Notes under the pieces: generated by a model
Told to the model about the DNA's origin: nothing
The model's database searches: none
The model's input: only the letters and a program-made list of their open reading frames with translations
Shown: positions 40,112 through 49,587 of the stretch, piece by piece
Numbering within the stretch: position 1 is the first letter of the stretch
How the letters are laid out: every line of letters begins with the position of its first letter
Made by a program: the position numbers and the translations under genes
NCBI GenBank assembly: GCA_004554165.1
Contig: SFNQ01000015.1
Location: 17,329 to 81,328, forward strand
Source: Clostridiales bacterium
GTDB lineage: Bacteria > Bacillota > Clostridia > Christensenellales > CAG-138
Length of the DNA stretch: 64,000 nucleotides
Direction: 5' to 3'

Positions 40112-41533
40112 ATGAAGGGAAAACTTTCGGGACAACTCCGCGCGCTCTTTGCGCCGCGGGATATGACGCAGGGCGAGCCGTGGCGGCGGATCGCAGAGTT
40201 TGCCGTCCCCATGCTGATTGGAAACTTTGCCCAGCAGCTGTACAACACGGCGGATTCCATCATTGTGGGGAAATTCGTGGGAGACAATGCGCTGGCCGCC
40301 GTCGGCAGCGCATCGCCCATTCTGAACTTCCTGCTGGCGCTGTTTGTGGGCGTTTCCACGGGTGCCGGCATCCTGGTTTCCCAGTATTTCGGGGCAAAGG
40401 ACCGGGAGGCGCTGTCGAAGACCATCGGCAACTGTATCACGCTTACGGCCCTTGTCTCCGCCCTGCTGCTGGTGGCGGGTCCCCTTGTGGCGCGGCCCAT
40501 GCTGGCGCTGCTGGACACGCCGGCGTCCATCCTGAACTGGTGCGAGGAGTATCTTGTGATCTTCTTTGTGGGCGGCGCCGGGTTCTTTTTCTACAACATT
40601 CTCTCGGGCGTGCTGCGGGGCCTTGGGGACTCGCTCTCCGCGCTGGGTTTTCTGCTGGTGGCGGCCGCGTTGAACGTGGGGCTCGATCTGCTGTTCGTGC
40701 GGCGGATGGGCGTGGCGGGCGTTGCGCTTGCCACGGTGCTGGCGCAGGGAATTTCCGCGGCGCTGTGCTTTCTCAGGCTGCGGCGGATGCGGGAGGTGTT
40801 CTCGCTGGACCGGGCGAGTATGCGGCCGGACCGGCAGTATGTGGCCCGGGTGGCGCGGCTTGGCCTGCCCTCGGGCGTTACGCAGGCCATCTTTTCCATG
40901 GCCCTGATGCTGGTGCAGTCGCTGACCAACAGCTTCGGCGAGCTCGTGATCGCAACGAATGTGATCGTCATGCGCGTGGACGGCTTTGCCATGATGCCGA
41001 ACTTTTCCTTCGGCCAGGCCATGACCACCTTTACCGGCCAGAATGTGGGCGCAGGCAGGATCGACCGGGTGCGCCAGGGGGCGAGGCAGGGGACGCTGCT
41101 GGCCGTGGGCTTTGCCCTTGTGCTGACGGCGGCCATCCTGTTTTTCGGGCAGACGCTGATGGGCTTTTTTACGGAAACGGAGGCGCTCATCGACCTCGGC
41201 GTGCGGATGATGCGCATCCTTGCGGTGGGCTATGTGGTCATGGCGGTGATGCAGAGCATGGCGGGCGTGATGCGGGGCGCGGGGGATACCCTGACGCCCA
41301 TGTGGATCTCCCTTTTAACCACCGTTGGGCTGCGCGTGCCCATCGCTTACGGTCTTGCATATTTTACGCGCAGCGAGGCCTATCCCGTGGGCCGTCCGGA
41401 GGCCATTTATATCTCCGCGCTGTGCGCCTGGATCATGGGCGCGCTGGTCAATTTCATCGCGTATCGGAAGGGGCGCTGGCGCGCCAGGGTGCGGGAGTAT
41501 TCCGGCACGGAAGTCGGGGGCGGCGCCGGCTGA
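40112..41533 (+). CDS. MATE family efflux transporter
   Basis: This 473-residue protein has 12 membrane helices in two MatE halves. It exports drugs or metabolites using a sodium or proton gradient. Typical sequences are IAEFAVPMLIGNFAQQLYNTADSI early, VSTGAGILVSQYFGAKD and, in the second half, GFAMMPNFSFGQAMTTFTGQNVGAG. Length is normal. It begins 66 bases after nrdB and may be read through from it. The ribosome site is weak. The substrate is unknown. Confidence 0.93.
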   Translation: MKGKLSGQLRALFAPRDMTQGEPWRRIAEFAVPMLIGNFAQQLYNTADSIIVGKFVGDNALAAVGSASPILNFLLALFVGVSTGAGILVSQYFGAKDREALSKTIGNCITLTALVSALLLVAGPLVARPMLALLDTPASILNWCEEYLVIFFVGGAGFFFYNILSGVLRGLGDSLSALGFLLVAAALNVGLDLLFVRRMGVAGVALATVLAQGISAALCFLRLRRMREVFSLDRASMRPDRQYVARVARLGLPSGVTQAIFSMALMLVQSLTNSFGELVIATNVIVMRVDGFAMMPNFSFGQAMTTFTGQNVGAGRIDRVRQGARQGTLLAVGFALVLTAAILFFGQTLMGFFTETEALIDLGVRMMRILAVGYVVMAVMQSMAGVMRGAGDTLTPMWISLLTTVGLRVPIAYGLAYFTRSEAYPVGRPEAIYISALCAWIMGALVNFIAYRKGRWRARVREYSGTEVGGGAG

Positions 41534-41615
41534 TGCCCGGGGAGCGCGCTGCGGGCCCTTCGGCGCGCTTTGCATGGAAAAAAGAGCGGCAGCGTTCCTT
41601 TCCGGCTGTCGAAGG

Positions 41616-41637
41616 AGCGGCGAAGGCCGCTTTTTTT
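41616..41637 (+). terminator. Terminator after the MATE gene
   Basis: AGCGGC-GAAG-GCCGCT is followed by seven T. Confidence 0.85.
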
Positions 41638-41970
41638 GCGTTTTGCCGGACGATTTTCCTCCTGCCAGCCTTGGGCGTCTCTGGCGGGCGGCAAAACCCA
41701 TAAGGCGGGAAAACCAAAAATAAGGCATCCCTTTTGGCGGGCAAACCGCTGCTCAAGCGGGCTGATAAAGCGGCAGGGATGACCGTGATTTGATCCGGGC
41801 GGGTCTTGCCGCCCAAATCGGAATCCCCAACTCTACGATATGAAGCGCCAGACCCATGAAACACAACAGGATTACGCCTATACGGGGAAAGCGAAACCAG
41901 ATACGGCTGTGGTTGCTGAAGTATTTTGGGACGGAGAAGGTCGCAAAAACGAGAGAATTCCACATCCGGA
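41638..41970. other. Intergenic stretch without recognised gene
   Basis: About 330 bases hold only short frames that look like chance. Nothing convincing is seen before the TetR operator. Confidence 0.4.
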
Positions 41971-42001
41971 TTATTGACCAATCGGTCAATAATGCTATAA
42001 T
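41971..42001 (+). promoter_or_regulatory. TetR operator and promoter
   Basis: TTATTGACC-AATC-GGTCAATAA (41971-41992) is a perfect 9-bp inverted repeat. It contains the -35 TTGACC (41974-41979); TATAAT is at 41996-42001 after 16 bases. Occupancy by the TetR protein would block RNA polymerase. Confidence 0.8.
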
Positions 42002-42042
42002 GTTATTGCCCGCTTGACTTACCGTATTGGGGAGGGACGGCT

Positions 42043-42648
42043 TTGAAGAAGAGTGAAAAAACAGAAATCACCGTTGCCAGAATCCTTGCATCCGCCATGG
42101 AAGAATTCGGAAAACGCGGGTATGCCGGCGGAAGCGTGAACAACATCTGCAAAGCCGGCATCAACAAAGGCCTGGTCTATCACAATTTCAGCGGCAAGGA
42201 CGAGCTTTACCTGCGCTGCCTCGATGACAGCTGCCAAAAACTGATCGAGTATATCCGTGCGCACGGCGGAGCAACGGATCTGAACCGATATTTGACTGCG
42301 CGCATGGATTTCTTGAGCGCTTTCCCAAACGAGGCCCATATTTTCTTTGAGGCCCTGTTAAATCCTGCGCCGCATCTGGCAAATGAAATCGGGAAGGCGC
42401 TTGCGGCGTTGAACCGCCTGAATGAACAGGTTTACCTAGATACGCTGCGCAGGCTTACACTGCGGGATGGAGTCACAATAGACGAGGCAGTTTCCTATTT
42501 CCATCTGATGCAAACCATGCTGAACGGATATTTCGGCAGCCCCGCCTTCCAAAATCTCGTCTTGCAGGAAAAGGTAAAAAAGCACGAGAGCGCCATTCCA
42601 AAGCTGCTGGATTTGTTGCTTTACGGGATTGCGAAGGGAGAAGGATAA
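42043..42648 (+). CDS. TetR family transcriptional regulator
   Basis: This 201-residue protein has an N-terminal TetR helix-turn-helix (ILASAMEEFGKRGYAGGSVNNICKAGINKGLVYHNFSG split over residues 14-51) and a helical ligand domain that I cannot assign. The start is TTG 42043, eight bases after GGGGAGGG. The palindrome over its promoter indicates autorepression. The antiporter gene starts three bases after its stop, so its ligand probably relates to the antiporter substrate or to membrane stress. Confidence 0.92.
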   Translation: MKKSEKTEITVARILASAMEEFGKRGYAGGSVNNICKAGINKGLVYHNFSGKDELYLRCLDDSCQKLIEYIRAHGGATDLNRYLTARMDFLSAFPNEAHIFFEALLNPAPHLANEIGKALAALNRLNEQVYLDTLRRLTLRDGVTIDEAVSYFHLMQTMLNGYFGSPAFQNLVLQEKVKKHESAIPKLLDLLLYGIAKGEG

Positions 42649-42651
42649 GCA

Positions 42652-43896
42652 ATGGAGCACCTGGTGCGCTGGATGGTCACCCTTGCCCTGGCCTTTGCTG
42701 CGGGAAAGGTGGTGGCAAAAATAAAAATGCCCGCCATATTGGGCTGGCTGATCGCCGGCATGCTGCTGGGCCCCCATGCCCTTGGGCTGATGCCGCAGGC
42801 GGTTCTGAGCGCCGGTTGGTATAAAACCCTTATTATGTGGATGCAATGTGCCTTTGGCGTAATGCTTGGTACGGAGCTCATCTGGAGCAGGCTGAAAAAC
42901 TACGGAAAGGCCCTGGTAATTACCACGCTGACGCAATCTCTCGGGACATTTGCGGTGGTCAGTCTGGCGTTTGGTTTGATTTTTGCTTTTTTCGATGTTC
43001 CCGTTTCCCTTGCGTTTGTGTTTGGCAGCATTGCCCTTGCCACAGCCCCTGCTCCCGCGTTGTCCATTGTAAAGGAATTTCACGCAACGGGGCCGGTAAC
43101 CGACACGCTCCTTCCCATGACGGTATTGGATGACGTTGTGGGAATTGCTGTCTTTTTTACCGTCAATGCATTGGTAGCGCGGCAGGTTTCGGGCGGGTCC
43201 GTGCCGCTCCATATGATTCCGGTCATGATTCTTCTGCCGGTGGTCATCGGCGGCGCCATCGGGTTCCCAACCGGCCTGTTGCTGAAAAGATGCAGCGGGA
43301 GGGCGTCAACGCTTGCCGCTCTGCTCTGCGGAATTACAGCGACCATGCTGGGCGGCTGGCTGTTCAATACCTTCCTGCTTACCGGGATTACGCTCAATTA
43401 CATGCTGATGGGCGTTTCCTTTGCGGCAGTGTTTTCGAATCTTGTGGCGCCGGAACGCCTGAACGAGATCTCCGGCTGTTTTTCTCCAGTCCTGGGGCTC
43501 TCCCTGCTGGCCTCCATTGTGGATCTGGGCGCGCCCCTGAACTACCGTTTGATCCTCGGTGCGGGCGTATACACCTTTGTCTATATCCTGGCACGCGCTT
43601 TTGGAAAATACTTTGGGGCAATGTTCGGCGCAAAGATTACGCATATGCCGGATACCGTGAGAAAATATCTCGGCTTAACGCTGCTTCCGCATTCCGGCGT
43701 GTCGCTGGTGTTTACCGGGATCATTTGCGCTACGCTGGCCTCCCGGCAGGAGCTTGTGCAAATTGTACAGGGGACGATCGCTGCCGCCGCTGTTATCAAT
43801 GAGTTTATTGCGGTGATTGCTGCAAAGAAAGGATTTGAACTGGCAGGGGAACTAAAAAAACAGCCAGAAGAACGGACCCGGTTACCGGGCGCCTGA
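42652..43896 (+). CDS. Cation:proton antiporter (CPA2 / Na+/H+ exchanger family)
   Basis: This 414-residue membrane protein has about 12-13 helices and no C-terminal RCK domain. Family features are MPAILGWLIAGMLLGPHALG in the second helix and the PVTDTLLPMTVLDDVVGIAVFF segment, whose Asp-Asp pair corresponds to the ion-binding aspartates. Exchange of Na+ or K+ for H+ is expected. GGAGAAGGA precedes ATG 42652. It is controlled together with the TetR gene. The substrate ion is not determinable. Confidence 0.88.
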   Translation: MEHLVRWMVTLALAFAAGKVVAKIKMPAILGWLIAGMLLGPHALGLMPQAVLSAGWYKTLIMWMQCAFGVMLGTELIWSRLKNYGKALVITTLTQSLGTFAVVSLAFGLIFAFFDVPVSLAFVFGSIALATAPAPALSIVKEFHATGPVTDTLLPMTVLDDVVGIAVFFTVNALVARQVSGGSVPLHMIPVMILLPVVIGGAIGFPTGLLLKRCSGRASTLAALLCGITATMLGGWLFNTFLLTGITLNYMLMGVSFAAVFSNLVAPERLNEISGCFSPVLGLSLLASIVDLGAPLNYRLILGAGVYTFVYILARAFGKYFGAMFGAKITHMPDTVRKYLGLTLLPHSGVSLVFTGIICATLASRQELVQIVQGTIAAAAVINEFIAVIAAKKGFELAGELKKQPEERTRLPGA

Positions 43897-44432
43897 AAAT
43901 TCTGCTGTTGAAGCGGGATTTTTTTGCGCAGTTGTTCAGCGTATGCGTTTTGCGATCCCGTTTTTGTCATCCGGCAGACGTCCTGCAAACCGCGTCTGGC
44001 GGCTTCCCTGTTCCATGGAGACGGCGTCCCGGCAGCCCGAAACCCGCTTCGCAGCGCGCCTGCCGCAAAGCGGGGAAGCACGCCTTTGGGACGGCTGTAC
44101 CGGCTGACCGGGAGCGTTCGACGCTGGAAACGGCTTTGGGCGCTTTCTTGTGAAAAGGGCGCTGGCGGCCGGCAGAATCGGAATGTCGGAACCCGTCCGC
44201 TCCGGCGGGTGCACATAAGGCGAAGCGGAGGGGCAGACCGGGGCGATTCATGCCGCTGTTTTTTTGGCGTTCGACCCTGTGTGCGGAGAGGGAAGGGCAG
44301 CCATCCGCCGGGGGGGATGCAAAAGCGGGCTATCGCGGCCGGAGCAAAACCGGCGGACGCAGGCCTTTTTTTCGCAATGCCCCCTTGCCGTCCCGGCGGG
44401 ACCCCCGCTTGCCTTTGGGAAAAAGCCGGAGA
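43897..44432. other. Intergenic stretch of 536 bases, no gene seen
   Basis: Frames here are short or antisense to codon-poor DNA. A CCGG-rich hairpin followed by seven T lies near 44335-44372 on the plus strand; its source transcript is unclear. No terminator for the minus-strand ABC genes is obvious. Confidence 0.45.
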
Positions 44433-46202
44433 CTATTTTGCAAACTGACTGTTGTAGAGCGCCGCGTAGAAGCCGTCCTGCGCCATGAGCGCGTCGTGGC
44501 TGCCCTGCTCCACGATGTTGCCGTCGCGCATGACGAGGATGCGGTCCGCCTCGCGGATGGTGGAAAGCCGGTGCGCGACGATGAAACTGGTGCGGCCCTC
44601 CATCATGCGCGCAAAGGCGGACTGGATGCGCAGTTCCGTGCGGGTATCGATGGAGCTTGTGGCCTCGTCGAGGATCAGCATGGGCGGCAGGCAGAGCATC
44701 ACCCGGGCGATGCAGAGCAGCTGCTTCTGCCCCTGGCTGAGGGTGCCGCCATCCTCGGCGATGACGGTGTCATAGCCGTTTTTCAGCCGGCGGATGAAGC
44801 CGTGGGCATATGCGGCTTTTGCGGCGTCGATGATTTCCTCCTCCGTGGCGTCCGGTCTGCCGTAGGCAATGTTGTCGCGGACGGTGCCGGACATGAGAAA
44901 GGTATCCTGCAACACCATGCCGAAGCTCTTGCGCAGCGAGGCGCGGCTTACGCTGCGAATGTCGCGCCCGGCAACGCGGATTGTCCCGCCGGTAACGTCG
45001 TAGAAGCGCATGAGCAGGTTGATGAGCGTGGTTTTGCCGCAGCCGGTGGGGCCGACGATGGCGATGCGCTGGCCGGGCTCGACCCGAAGGTTCAGCCCCT
45101 CGATGAGCGGCCGGTCGGGGACATAGCGGAAGGAGACGTTTTCCAGCGAAACGCGGCCGTCGGCGTGGAGCACGGGGGCGTCCGCGGCGTCGGGCCTTTC
45201 CTCCGGCGCGTCCAGCAGCTCAAACAGGCGCGCGGCGCAGGCCAGCGCGTTTTGCAGCTCGGTCACAACGCCGGAAATCTCGTTAAAGGGCTTGGTATAC
45301 TGGTTCGCATAGCTCAAAAACATGCTGAGCTGGCCTACCGTGATTCCGCCCGCCACGGCGTAGAGCGCGCCCACCAGCCCCACGCCCGCATATACGATGC
45401 CGTTGACAAAGCGCGTGGCGGGATTGGTCAGGCTGCTGAAAAAGACGGCCTTGAGACTGGCCTTCTGCAAGCGGGCGTTGATGTCGTCAAAGCGTTCCAG
45501 CGTCTCCGCCTCCCGGCCAAAGGCCTGCACCACCTTCTGCCCCTCGACCATCTCGTTGATAAAGGCGGTCTGCTGGCCGCGCACTGCGCTCTGCTCGCGA
45601 AAGTGGCGGTAGCTGCGCTTTGCGATAAAGCCTGCCACGACGAGGCTCAGCGGCGTGACCAGCACCACGACCAGCGCAATCGGCACGTTGACCGAGAGCA
45701 TGAACAGGAGCGTTCCGAGAATTGTGAGAACGCCGGAGAACAGCTGCGTTACGCTCATCAGCAGCCCGTCGGAAAAGCTGTCCACATCCGCAATGATGCG
45801 GCTGACCAAATCGCCCGCCGGGTGCGTATCGAGATAGGAGAGCGGCAGACGCTGAATCTTTTCGATGGCGGCGTTTCTCAGGTCGCGGCTGACAAGATAT
45901 GCGATGCGGTTGTTGCAGGCGCTGAGCAGCCATTGGGACAGCGCGGTGATCCCCGTTGCGGCGAGAATCAGCCCGAGGAGGCGCGCAAGGCCGTGAAAAT
46001 CCACCATGCCCTTTCCGAGCATGCGGTCAATGCCCTCGCCGGTGACGATGGGAACATAGAGCTGGGAGGCCACGGAGAGCGCGGCCAGAAGAACGCTGGC
46101 GACGAGGGCGGGCCAGTAGGGGCGGATGTGCCGGAGAACCCGGGCAAGCGTTTTTCGCTGCGCGTGCAGGCCCTCCCGCTTTGCGGTTGCGCGTGGCATC
46201 AT
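44433..46202 (-). CDS. ABC exporter half-transporter with canonical ATPase site
   Basis: This 589-residue type IV ABC exporter has six membrane helices (about 25-320) then an ATPase domain with Walker A GPTGCGKTT, signature LSQGQKQLLCIARV, Walker B MLILDEATSSID with catalytic Glu, and switch His in IVAHRLST. Its start overlaps the stop of the partner gene by four bases. It should form a heterodimer with that partner, in which this subunit supplies the conserved catalytic residues. Drug or peptide export is likely, but the substrate is unknown. Confidence 0.93.
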   Translation of the reverse strand: MMPRATAKREGLHAQRKTLARVLRHIRPYWPALVASVLLAALSVASQLYVPIVTGEGIDRMLGKGMVDFHGLARLLGLILAATGITALSQWLLSACNNRIAYLVSRDLRNAAIEKIQRLPLSYLDTHPAGDLVSRIIADVDSFSDGLLMSVTQLFSGVLTILGTLLFMLSVNVPIALVVVLVTPLSLVVAGFIAKRSYRHFREQSAVRGQQTAFINEMVEGQKVVQAFGREAETLERFDDINARLQKASLKAVFFSSLTNPATRFVNGIVYAGVGLVGALYAVAGGITVGQLSMFLSYANQYTKPFNEISGVVTELQNALACAARLFELLDAPEERPDAADAPVLHADGRVSLENVSFRYVPDRPLIEGLNLRVEPGQRIAIVGPTGCGKTTLINLLMRFYDVTGGTIRVAGRDIRSVSRASLRKSFGMVLQDTFLMSGTVRDNIAYGRPDATEEEIIDAAKAAYAHGFIRRLKNGYDTVIAEDGGTLSQGQKQLLCIARVMLCLPPMLILDEATSSIDTRTELRIQSAFARMMEGRTSFIVAHRLSTIREADRILVMRDGNIVEQGSHDALMAQDGFYAALYNSQFAK

Positions 46203-47938
46203 GCCTCGCCTCCCCTCTGGAACTGGCTTTCGTGGATTTCCCGGTATACGGCGCAGGTCTTCAGCAGCTCCCCATGGGTGCCGTTGCCCACGAGCTGGCC
46301 GTCGTCCAGCACGAGGATGCGGTCCGCCTGCATGAGGCTGGCCGTGCGCTGGCTGACGATGAATACCGTCATGTCGCCGGAAAGACCGGCGATCGCTTGC
46401 CGCAGGGCGGCGTCGGTGGCAAAGTCCAGCGCGCTGGCGCTGTCGTCGAGAATGAGAATGTCCGGCCGCCGTACCAGCGCGCGGGCAATGGCCAGCCGCT
46501 GCCGCTGACCGCCGGAGAGGTTGCGGCCGTTCTGCTCCACCATTTCGTCAAGCCCCCGTGGCTTGGCCTTGACAAACTCCGCCGCCTGCGCCGTGGAGAG
46601 CGCCTCCCAGAGGGCGGCGTCGTCCGCCGCAGCGTCGCCGTAGCGGAGGTTGTCGCGTATGGTGCCGGAGAAGAGCCGGGTCTTCTGCATAACAAGACCG
46701 ATTCTGCTGCGAAGCGTCTGCCTGTCGTAGTCCGTCACAGGCTGGCCAAAGACCTCCACCGTACCGCTGCTTGCGTCGTAAAAGCGGGGAATCAGGCTCA
46801 CAAGGCTGGTTTTTCCGCTGCCCGTGCCGCCGATGACGCCGATGGTTTCCCCGCGCCGGGCCAGAAAGCTGATGTCCGAGAGGCTTTCCGCGCCCGCGCC
46901 CGCATAGGTAAGGCAGACGTGGCTGAAACGGACGGCGATCTGCGCGCCGGGCGCCGCCGGGCGCGGGGCCCTGTTCTCTGCGGGGAACTGCATGCCTGCG
47001 GGCGCTGCCAGCACCGCCCCGATCCGCTTTGCGGAGGCCAGCGCCCGGGAGACCTGTATGATGAGGTTTGCCAGCTTCACCAGCTCGATGAGCACCTGCC
47101 CCATGTAGTTGACAAGCGCGATCAGGTCGCCCTGCCGGAGACTGCCCGCGTCGATGTTGACGGCGCCCGTTTGCAGAAGGGCGACGATGGCCAGATTGAC
47201 GATGGCATAGGTCAGGGGATTCATGAGCGCGGACAGGCGGCCAACGCGAAGCTGCATCCGGGCAAGCCCGGCGTTTGCCTCGCGAAAGCGCTCCGTTTCC
47301 GCGGCCTCCTTATGGAAGGCGCGCACCACCCGGGCGCCGGAGAGGTTTTCCCGCGTGATCGAAAGGACGCGGTCAAGCCCCGTCTGCGCGCGCTGGTACA
47401 TGGGCATGGTAAGGCGCATGATGCCAAAGACCACGACGGAGAGCAGCGGAATGGTAAGGGCGAAGATCAGCGCTGCGCGGCCGTCGATGAAAAAGGCCAT
47501 GACGAGGCTGCCAAACACCACAAAGGGGCTCCGAAGAAACAGGCGGAGAAAAAGGTTCAGCCCGTTTTGCACCTGGTTGACGTCGCTGGTCATGCGGGTG
47601 ATCAGCGTGCTGACGCCCAGCTGGTCGAGAGAGGAAAAGCTCAGCGACTGGATATGGGAAAACAGCGCGCGCCGCAGGCTGGAGGCATAGCCCACCGCCG
47701 CCTTTGCGGAAAAATACTGGGCCGTCACGCTGCACAGCAGGCCGACGCTGCCCAGCAGCACCAGCAGGCCGCAGCGCAGCAGGATATAGCGCGTATCGCC
47801 CGCTGCGATGCCGTGGTCGATGATATCCGCCATGACCAGCGGCACGAACAGGTCGAAGAGCGCCTCCAACATTTTGAACAGGGGCGCAATCACCGTCTCG
47901 CGGCGGTAACCGTCCAGATAACGCAGCATAGCCTTCAA
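46199..47938 (-). CDS. ABC exporter half-transporter with degenerate ATPase site
   Basis: This 579-residue partner has six helices and an ATPase domain with Walker A GGTGSGKTS and signature LSGGQRQRLAIARAL. Walker B reads ILILDDSASALD (Asp in place of the catalytic Glu) and the switch region IVSQRTAS (Gln in place of His). These are the hallmark changes of the non-hydrolysing site in heterodimeric exporters such as TM287/288 or BmrCD. The start is TTG 47938 with AGGAGA upstream; ATG 47929 is an alternative. A TGG-TATGAT box lies just upstream on the minus strand. Confidence 0.93.
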   Translation of the reverse strand: MKAMLRYLDGYRRETVIAPLFKMLEALFDLFVPLVMADIIDHGIAAGDTRYILLRCGLLVLLGSVGLLCSVTAQYFSAKAAVGYASSLRRALFSHIQSLSFSSLDQLGVSTLITRMTSDVNQVQNGLNLFLRLFLRSPFVVFGSLVMAFFIDGRAALIFALTIPLLSVVVFGIMRLTMPMYQRAQTGLDRVLSITRENLSGARVVRAFHKEAAETERFREANAGLARMQLRVGRLSALMNPLTYAIVNLAIVALLQTGAVNIDAGSLRQGDLIALVNYMGQVLIELVKLANLIIQVSRALASAKRIGAVLAAPAGMQFPAENRAPRPAAPGAQIAVRFSHVCLTYAGAGAESLSDISFLARRGETIGVIGGTGSGKTSLVSLIPRFYDASSGTVEVFGQPVTDYDRQTLRSRIGLVMQKTRLFSGTIRDNLRYGDAAADDAALWEALSTAQAAEFVKAKPRGLDEMVEQNGRNLSGGQRQRLAIARALVRRPDILILDDSASALDFATDAALRQAIAGLSGDMTVFIVSQRTASLMQADRILVLDDGQLVGNGTHGELLKTCAVYREIHESQFQRGGEA

Positions 47939-48060
47939 TAAAACCCGGTTCTCCTTCCTCTGATACGGAGAGTATCATACCACAGTTTTCCTCTCTTTAC
48001 CATGCGGAATGAGCGGGAAGCCCGCAGGAGGGCGGAAAAGCGGACAAACTGCCCGTTTCC

Positions 48061-48090
48061 TTGACTTTTCTGCGTCGTTATGCTTATATA
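48061..48090 (+). promoter_or_regulatory. Promoter of trkA-trkH
   Basis: TTGACT (48061-48066), 18 bases, TATATA (48085-48090). The leader is about 115 bases long. Confidence 0.7.
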
Positions 48091-48113
48091 TTGTAGCAAG
48101 GAAGCGCGAAGGA

Positions 48114-48151
48114 GCGGCGGGGCTTTGCAGGCGCGCCGCAGTCGCTTTTTT
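48114..48151 (+). terminator. Terminator-like hairpin inside the trkA leader
   Basis: GCGGCG (48114-48119) pairs with CGCCGC (48134-48139); AGTCGC and six T follow. It lies between the promoter and the trkA start, so it may be an attenuator. No known riboswitch aptamer fits upstream of it. Confidence 0.5.
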
Positions 48152-48210
48152 GTTTTCGCTCTGCGATGCGCCCGGCGCTTCCGGCAGGGCATCTCTTGGG
48201 GGAATACGAT

Positions 48211-49572
48211 ATGAAGATTGTCATTGCAGGCCTTGGCAAGGTGGGAAAGACGCTCACAAAGCAGCTGACGGCGGACCGGCACGACGTGGTCGTGATCGAT
48301 ACCAATCCGGAGGTGGTAGAGGGGATCGTCAACGTACACGATGTCATGGGCGTTTGCGGCAACGGCGCAAATTACGACATTCAGGAGGAGGCGGTGGGCG
48401 AGGGGGCGGACCTGCTGATTGCCACCACCTCCAGCGACGAGATCAACATCCTCGCGTGCCTTGTGGCCAAAAAGCTGGGCGTTGGTCATACCATCGCGCG
48501 GATTCGCAATCCCGAGTACGAAAAGCAGCTCCGCTTTATGCGCGAGGAGCTGGGGCTTTCCATGGTCATCAATCCGGAAAAGGCCGTTGCGCGCGAGATC
48601 TCCCGCATTCTGCGCTTTCCCAATGCGCTTAAGCTGGAATCCTTTTCCAAGCGCCGCATTGAACTGGTGGAATACCGCATCGGCGAGAACAACCCCCTGG
48701 ATGGGATTCGCCTTGCCTCGCTGTACGGCAGCGTGAAGGCAAAGGTGCTCATCTGCGCCGTGGCGCGAGGGCAGGATATCTTCATCCCCTCGGGCGACTT
48801 TGCGCTGCGGCAGGGGGATAAAATCTACCTGACCTCCTCGCCCCATGAGCTGGAGCGCTTTTTCCGCAATCTGGGGCTGTTCCGGGCCAGAGCCTCCAGC
48901 GTGATGATCGTCGGCGCCAGCAAGATCGCCTATTACCTTGCGCTGGAGCTGAGCGAAACCGGCATGCATCTCAAAATCATCGACAGCAGCGAGGAGCGCT
49001 GCCAGCAGATGAGCGAACGCCTGCCCCGGACGCTCGTTATCGCGGGGGACGGCACGGACAGCGACCTGCTCAACGAGGAGGGCATCAGCCAGATGGACGC
49101 CTTCGTGGCGCTGACGGGGCTGGATGAGACCAACATCATTCTTTCCATGTACGCGACACGGCAGAGCGTCGGCAAGGTCGTCGCCAAGATCAACCGAAAA
49201 TCCTTTGCGGACTTTGTGTCGTCCGAGAACATGGTGGATACGGTCTTTTCCGCCGGCGCGGTCACCTCGGAGATGATTCTCCAGTATATCCGCGCCATGC
49301 AGAACAGCCTGGGCTCAAAGATCAAGACGCTGCACCGCATCGTGGACGAGCGGGTAGAGGCGCTGGAATTCGGCGTGACGGAGAACATCTCCTTTGTGGG
49401 CGTACCCTTCCGGGAGCTGAAGCTGCGGGACAACCTGCTGATTGCGGGCATCGTTCGCCGCAGCGGGCAGATCGTCATCCCGGGCGGAAACGATTCGCTC
49501 CGGGTTGGAGACGACGTCATCGTGGTTACGACGGACACCATGCTTCAGGACCTGAACGATATTATAAAATAA
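48211..49572 (+). CDS. trkA: Trk potassium uptake regulatory subunit TrkA
   Basis: This 453-residue cytoplasmic protein has two RCK units, each with an NAD-binding Rossmann fold (GLGKVGKTL at 7-15 and VMIVGASKIAYYLA at about 232) and a TrkA-C subdomain. It forms the ring that gates TrkH in response to nucleotides. GGGGGAA precedes ATG 48211; a longer frame to 48166 lacks a site. trkH follows after 15 bases. Confidence 0.95.
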   Translation: MKIVIAGLGKVGKTLTKQLTADRHDVVVIDTNPEVVEGIVNVHDVMGVCGNGANYDIQEEAVGEGADLLIATTSSDEINILACLVAKKLGVGHTIARIRNPEYEKQLRFMREELGLSMVINPEKAVAREISRILRFPNALKLESFSKRRIELVEYRIGENNPLDGIRLASLYGSVKAKVLICAVARGQDIFIPSGDFALRQGDKIYLTSSPHELERFFRNLGLFRARASSVMIVGASKIAYYLALELSETGMHLKIIDSSEERCQQMSERLPRTLVIAGDGTDSDLLNEEGISQMDAFVALTGLDETNIILSMYATRQSVGKVVAKINRKSFADFVSSENMVDTVFSAGAVTSEMILQYIRAMQNSLGSKIKTLHRIVDERVEALEFGVTENISFVGVPFRELKLRDNLLIAGIVRRSGQIVIPGGNDSLRVGDDVIVVTTDTMLQDLNDIIK

Positions 49573-49587
49573 GAGAGGGCGCCCAGA

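Noticed and set aside
36236..40135. A 1299-codon open frame on the minus strand
   Set aside because: It is antisense to nrdA and nrdB, both with complete motifs and ribosome sites. In GC-rich DNA the antisense third frame stays open by codon bias.
44250..46508. A 752-codon plus-strand frame
   Set aside because: It is antisense to a complete ABC exporter gene. The product is His/Arg/Ala-rich without motifs.
48061..48210. c-di-AMP (ydaO) riboswitch before trkA
   Set aside because: The leader before the hairpin is too short and I see none of the conserved ydaO blocks.
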